From positions 62,001-126,000 of the forward strand of contig NZ_JANFNG010000005.1 of the NCBI RefSeq assembly GCF_024436035.1: a stretch of 64,000 nt of DNA. The letters run 5' to 3'. A program made the position numbers and the translations under genes. The notes below the pieces were generated by a model, which ran no database searches, had not been told where the DNA came from, and saw only the letters and a list, made by a program, of their open reading frames with translations. This DNA comes from Streptomyces humicola. Lineage in GTDB: Bacteria; Actinomycetota; Actinomycetes; Streptomycetales; Streptomycetaceae. Position 1 is the stretch's first letter. The number at the start of each line of letters is the position of its first letter. Of this stretch, positions 60,693 to 64,000 are shown piece by piece.

Positions 60693-61313
60693 ATGACCGT
60701 GGCGCTGCCCTCCCCCGCCCCCGTTCCCACCCTGCATCCTGCTCCCCGCCGTCTGCGCCTCGCTTCCGAGGAGGAGCCATCCCGCCCGGCGAGTGACGGT
60801 GCGTCACCGCTCGTCGCCTACCTGGTTCTGCTGCCCGAGGACACCGATCCGGTCGCGCTGTTCGCCCGTACGGGGTTGCGGCCGCACATCCGCTCCGTGG
60901 ACCTCGACGACATCCCGAACCCCTCGCTCGACGTGCTCGGCTCCTTGCGCGTAGGGGACAACTCGCCGGTTCGCAGCGGGCCGTACCCGTCGGAGGGGCC
61001 GGTCCGCATCGACACCGGCCGGCATGTCGCGGAACTGGACGGGGCCGAACTGGACCTCACCTACATGGAGTTCGCCCTGCTGGCCCGGCTCGTGGAGCGC
61101 CCCGAGCAGGTCCACTCCCGTGAGCAGCTGGTACGGCACGTTTCGATACCTGCGGGTTCCACCCGCGTACGGTCGGCGCATCCGCGCGGATGGTCGCCGG
61201 GCACCAAAGCCGATTCGGCTGCGCTGACCGAGGATGGCCCGCCCTCGCCCCGAGGTGACGGCCAGGCCAGCTACCGCTCGACGCACACCGCCTTCGTAAA
61301 AGGAAGACCATGA
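60693..61313 (+). pseudogene. OmpR-type winged-helix protein, damaged C-terminus
   Basis: 206 residues. The first half is Pro/Ala-rich; around 115-150 the frame reads ELDGAELDLTYMEFALLARL and RPEQVHSREQLVRHV, a good OmpR-like DNA-binding domain start. After that the expected recognition helix (TRTVDVHVARLRRKLG-like) is lost: the frame reads GSTRVRSAHPRGW and then unrelated residues, so a frameshift or deletion near 61150 is likely. The start has AAAAGGA upstream. It probably no longer binds DNA. Confidence 0.6.
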
Positions 61314-61737
61314 CCAGCGTGAATCTCGGCAAGCAGACCCTGCCACCTACAAGAACCTGGGGGCGCTCGGCGCGCAGGCCGACACCGCCGTGCAGGAGGC
61401 GGGGCTCGACCCGCTGCTGGCCGAGCTGGTGAAAATCGTGTTTCGCAGCTCAACGGCTGCGCCTTCTGCTTGCGCATGCACACCCGCGACGCCCTCGCCA
61501 AGCACTGACCGCCTCGCCGTCCTGGCCGCTTGGTGGGAGTCGCAATGCTTCACTCCCCAGGAACGCGCCGCCGTCGCCCTGGCCGAACAGGTCACCGAAC
61601 TGACCGTCCCGGAGCGGCGCACCTGGGACGACGGCTCCCTCACCGACGCGCAAGTCTCCGCCATCAGCTGGCTCGCGATCGTCATGAACGCCTGGAACCG
61701 GGTCGCCATCACCAGCCACTACCCGGTCGCCCCCTAA
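61310..61737 (+). pseudogene. AhpD/carboxymuconolactone-decarboxylase-like pseudogene
   Basis: ATG after AGGAAG opens a frame MTSVNLGKQ that soon shifts. Pieces in other frames read YKNLGALGAQADTAVQEAGL, LLAELVKI, QLNGCAFCLRMHTRDALAKH and ERAAVALAEQVTEL, ending VMNAWNRVAITSHYP. These are consecutive parts of an alkylhydroperoxidase-type protein including its CxxC-x2-H active site. At least two or three frameshifts separate them, so no functional protein is made. Confidence 0.7.
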
Positions 61738-61870
61738 ACCGATGCGATGCCGCCTGCCCCGCCACGCCCGTCCTCGAGGCGGGACTATCAGGTTTTAGGC
61801 TCTGGCCCGTAATCGGTGGTAACGCTTCGGGTTGATCACTGGAGCAGGATCCGCTGGCGTATTCTCTGAA

Positions 61871-63955
61871 CTAGCGATCTTGGTTCGGAGGCGACTCTTG
61901 TGACCTCGGCGACGGGATCCCGAGGTTGATCGGTGTCGTGGTGGAACGTCGGTCGATCTGTGCGAGCTTGTCGCTGGCGCCGGCGAGACTGATCTGTAGT
62001 CCTTCGACCTCTCCGAGCCAGCCCTCGCGTTCGGCCTCGGCGATGCGGGCAATGAGGTTGTCGCGGATCTCGACGATGCGGGAGCGTTGGGCGGGGTCGG
62101 GCCAGTGCATGGAACATCGCAGGCAGGCGTGTTCATGGATGCAGGGGGTGGAGTAGGCCCGGCCGCAGAGGCCAGTGGAGACTTTGCGGCGTTCGAAGTG
62201 GCCGAGGAACTCCTCCCACTCCTCGTCCGTGGGCGCCCGGTATTCCTCGGTGGGGCGCTGGCTGCGGCGCCGGGCGAGGAAGGCCAGGTGGGCCTGGATG
62301 GCCTCGTCTGGATAGACGGCTTTGTAGCCGAGGGTGACATTGATGTCCTGGTGGCCCACGAGCACTTGGGCGATGTGCGGGGGCAGACCGTTCATGATGG
62401 CGTCGGTGATGAACATCCTGCGGAAGTCGTGGGGGGTGTAGTTCAAGGGGCGGCCGTCGCCAGGGTCGACGAGGCCGGTCCCGACCAGAGCGGCCTGGAG
62501 CATTTTACGGATGGTTCCGTGGTTGATGGCGCGGAACTCGGTGCGGAAGCGGCGCTGGAACAGCAGCGGGGCCGGTGGCATCCACACGCATTCGTGCCAG
62601 TCGTAGGCGGGGACCAGCGGGACGGGTCCGGAAGGTTCCCGGATTCTGCTGATGATGGTGGACAGCACCTCGGCCAGTTCGGGGCTGACGACCAGCAGTC
62701 GTTCCACGTCCGTCTTGGACGGAGCGATCTGTAGCAGCGGCACGATTTCACCCGTGGTCGGCAACCGGTATTGCACCAGGCTGTGGTGGCTGATCTCCAG
62801 CAACTCCTCAATACGGACGCCGGTGAGACGGAGGACTTCCACTGTGGCCCAGGCCCAGAACGCGTACTCCTCTTCCTGCCGTAGGTCGCGGCGCTTGCCG
62901 CTGCTCGGGTCGTCCGCCCAGACCGTGGTCACGGACGCGCCGGGGCGAAGGACGGAGCGAATCAAGGTCTGGTCGCCGGCGGTGAATGCGGCCCCGGGCT
63001 CGGCTTGCCGGGCCGCGTTGAGGAGGGCCTCGGCGGTCTTGCGTCGCTGATCGACGGTGCGGACGAGCACGGGCAGGACCGGGAGCCGCTCGCGGGTGCG
63101 GGCATCCATGCGTGACTTGTGCTGTCGTTTGTATTTGCGGGTCCCGATGTCCTGCTGGCTGACGGGGCAGGGGGCGACCCAGTGTGCCCAACGTCCGGGA
63201 TCTTCGATGGCCCACTGGGAGAGATCCAGGTAGAGGGCCCGTACTTTGATCAGGCACTCGCGAAAGCTGATCCGGGCGACGGGGACGACGGTCTTCTCGC
63301 CGTCCCTCCCGGTGACTGTTTCCGGCCGGGTCAGCAGGCGATGGCGCCAGGCGGTGGCCACCTCGGTGGGCAAGTGGAGGCTGTCGAGGCCAGGGTGGTG
63401 GAGCTCAAGGTCTTTCCAGAAGCGGCAGCCGAGGAAGTACGCAAGGTCGCGCAGGCTGTTGTAGTCCAGTCCCGGCTGGCGTTCTCGCAGGTAGTCCACG
63501 AGCAGGTCTCTGACGGGCCGGGACTCGATCTCGTAGCGGTCGATCAGTTCCTCGGGAGTTCGCTGTCCTCCGGTGCGCAACTCGCGCCAGCCCGCGGGCG
63601 CTTGAGGGCCGAGGACGTCCAGGTCGCGCAGTGTGCGGTAGAAGACGGGCAGGTCCTTCGGCCAGGACGTGCGCACTGCGGTCTCGGTCTCGGCGAGTTC
63701 CAGGACGTCGCCGAGGGTGATGTCGTCGACCAGGCCGCCCTTGGCCGCAAGGATCACGGCGGTCCGCTGCAGGATGAGCCGACGGGAAGACGCCGACAGG
63801 TCGGTCCGGCTGTCGCAGTGTGCCCGCAGTCGCGCGTATCCGTGCGGGTCGCGCACGAGGGCAAGCCCTGGAGCAAGGTCGCTCTTCAAGGAAGGCGCGG
63901 ACACCAGCCACTCGAGCGAGGGGCGGATGACATCGGCGCCGATCAAGACCTTCAT
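61871..63955 (-). CDS. Tyrosine site-specific recombinase (integrase), start near or beyond window edge
   Basis: At least 694 residues, large for an integrase. The catalytic set is visible: Arg in LRLTGVRIEELLEISHHSL (around 380), HxxR in TPHDFRRMFITDAI (around 510), and the GHQDINVTLGYKAVYP end with the tyrosine nucleophile (around 540). Beyond it comes a cysteine/histidine cluster (CGRAYSTPCIHEHACLRC) and a coiled C-terminus, as in actinobacterial transposon-type recombinases. The frame stays open upstream of the ATG at 63955 to the window edge, so the true start may be further out. Confidence 0.85.
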   Translation of the reverse strand: MKVLIGADVIRPSLEWLVSAPSLKSDLAPGLALVRDPHGYARLRAHCDSRTDLSASSRRLILQRTAVILAAKGGLVDDITLGDVLELAETETAVRTSWPKDLPVFYRTLRDLDVLGPQAPAGWRELRTGGQRTPEELIDRYEIESRPVRDLLVDYLRERQPGLDYNSLRDLAYFLGCRFWKDLELHHPGLDSLHLPTEVATAWRHRLLTRPETVTGRDGEKTVVPVARISFRECLIKVRALYLDLSQWAIEDPGRWAHWVAPCPVSQQDIGTRKYKRQHKSRMDARTRERLPVLPVLVRTVDQRRKTAEALLNAARQAEPGAAFTAGDQTLIRSVLRPGASVTTVWADDPSSGKRRDLRQEEEYAFWAWATVEVLRLTGVRIEELLEISHHSLVQYRLPTTGEIVPLLQIAPSKTDVERLLVVSPELAEVLSTIISRIREPSGPVPLVPAYDWHECVWMPPAPLLFQRRFRTEFRAINHGTIRKMLQAALVGTGLVDPGDGRPLNYTPHDFRRMFITDAIMNGLPPHIAQVLVGHQDINVTLGYKAVYPDEAIQAHLAFLARRRSQRPTEEYRAPTDEEWEEFLGHFERRKVSTGLCGRAYSTPCIHEHACLRCSMHWPDPAQRSRIVEIRDNLIARIAEAEREGWLGEVEGLQISLAGASDKLAQIDRRSTTTPINLGIPSPRSQESPPNQDR

Positions 63956-64000
63956 CCCGTTGGACAGCTCGGACGGCAGCCATTGAGAGCATCGACCACG

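Overview
The window is high-GC DNA with GTG and TTG starts, tightly overlapping genes (ATGA, GTGA and TGATG junctions), a six-gene Mce operon, short leader peptides and leaderless-looking starts. This points to an actinomycete, probably Streptomyces or a close relative. Most of it (about 1.6-55.5 kb) is a catabolic region for aromatic and hydrophobic compounds. Both flanks contain decayed genes and mobile-element relics.

Left part, 0-23.5 kb: an aerobic benzoyl-CoA (box) pathway spread over several transcription units. A benzoate-CoA ligase-type enzyme, BoxB (benzoyl-CoA 2,3-epoxidase oxygenase) and BoxC (dihydrodiol lyase) open the ring. A BoxD/PaaZ-type aldehyde dehydrogenase, an enoyl-CoA hydratase, a 3-hydroxyacyl-CoA dehydrogenase and a PcaF/PaaJ-type thiolase can take the product to succinyl-CoA and acetyl-CoA. 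A PaaX-family regulator sits in the middle. I see no fused BoxA reductase; instead a 7Fe ferredoxin and a thioredoxin-reductase-like ferredoxin reductase are encoded directly behind boxC and the ligase. A P450, a CaiB-type CoA-transferase, an aldo/keto reductase, an MBL-fold hydrolase, a flavin oxidoreductase, an adenylate kinase paralogue and a second acyl-CoA synthetase accompany them. The first 1.7 kb contains gene relics. One is half of an amidohydrolase-thiolase pair that is duplicated in inverted orientation near 10 kb.

Middle, 23.5-43 kb: after an IS1380-type relic comes a long minus-strand locus. It runs P450, small ferredoxin, SCP2-like protein, YrbE permease, YrbE permease, Mce ATPase, six Mce proteins, and a secreted lytic-transglycosylase-like protein. 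A terminator hairpin follows, then an MMPL/RND transporter, a membrane-anchored parvulin and a small membrane protein. This looks like an importer for a hydrophobic substrate whose operon begins with an oxidising enzyme.

Right catabolic part, 43-55.5 kb: two alcohol dehydrogenase/aldehyde dehydrogenase pairs, two atypical crotonases, a third acyl-CoA ligase, a small ferredoxin, a second 7Fe ferredoxin and an FAD-dependent ferredoxin reductase. Together with the P450s they could oxidise a side chain or methyl group stepwise from alcohol to aldehyde to acid to CoA ester.

Right flank, 55.5-64 kb: a degenerate stretch with an IS1380-type fragment and tRNA-T-arm-like repeats, then a sulfur-metabolism group. 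This group has a rhodanese and a cysteine dioxygenase behind a leader peptide, a DszC/SfnC-like flavoprotein, and an Rrf2 regulator with the same 17-bp operator-like sequence on each side. It is followed by two decayed genes and a large tyrosine recombinase running off the window edge. The sequence supports the gene families well. The natural substrate of the catabolic region is inferred and not known.
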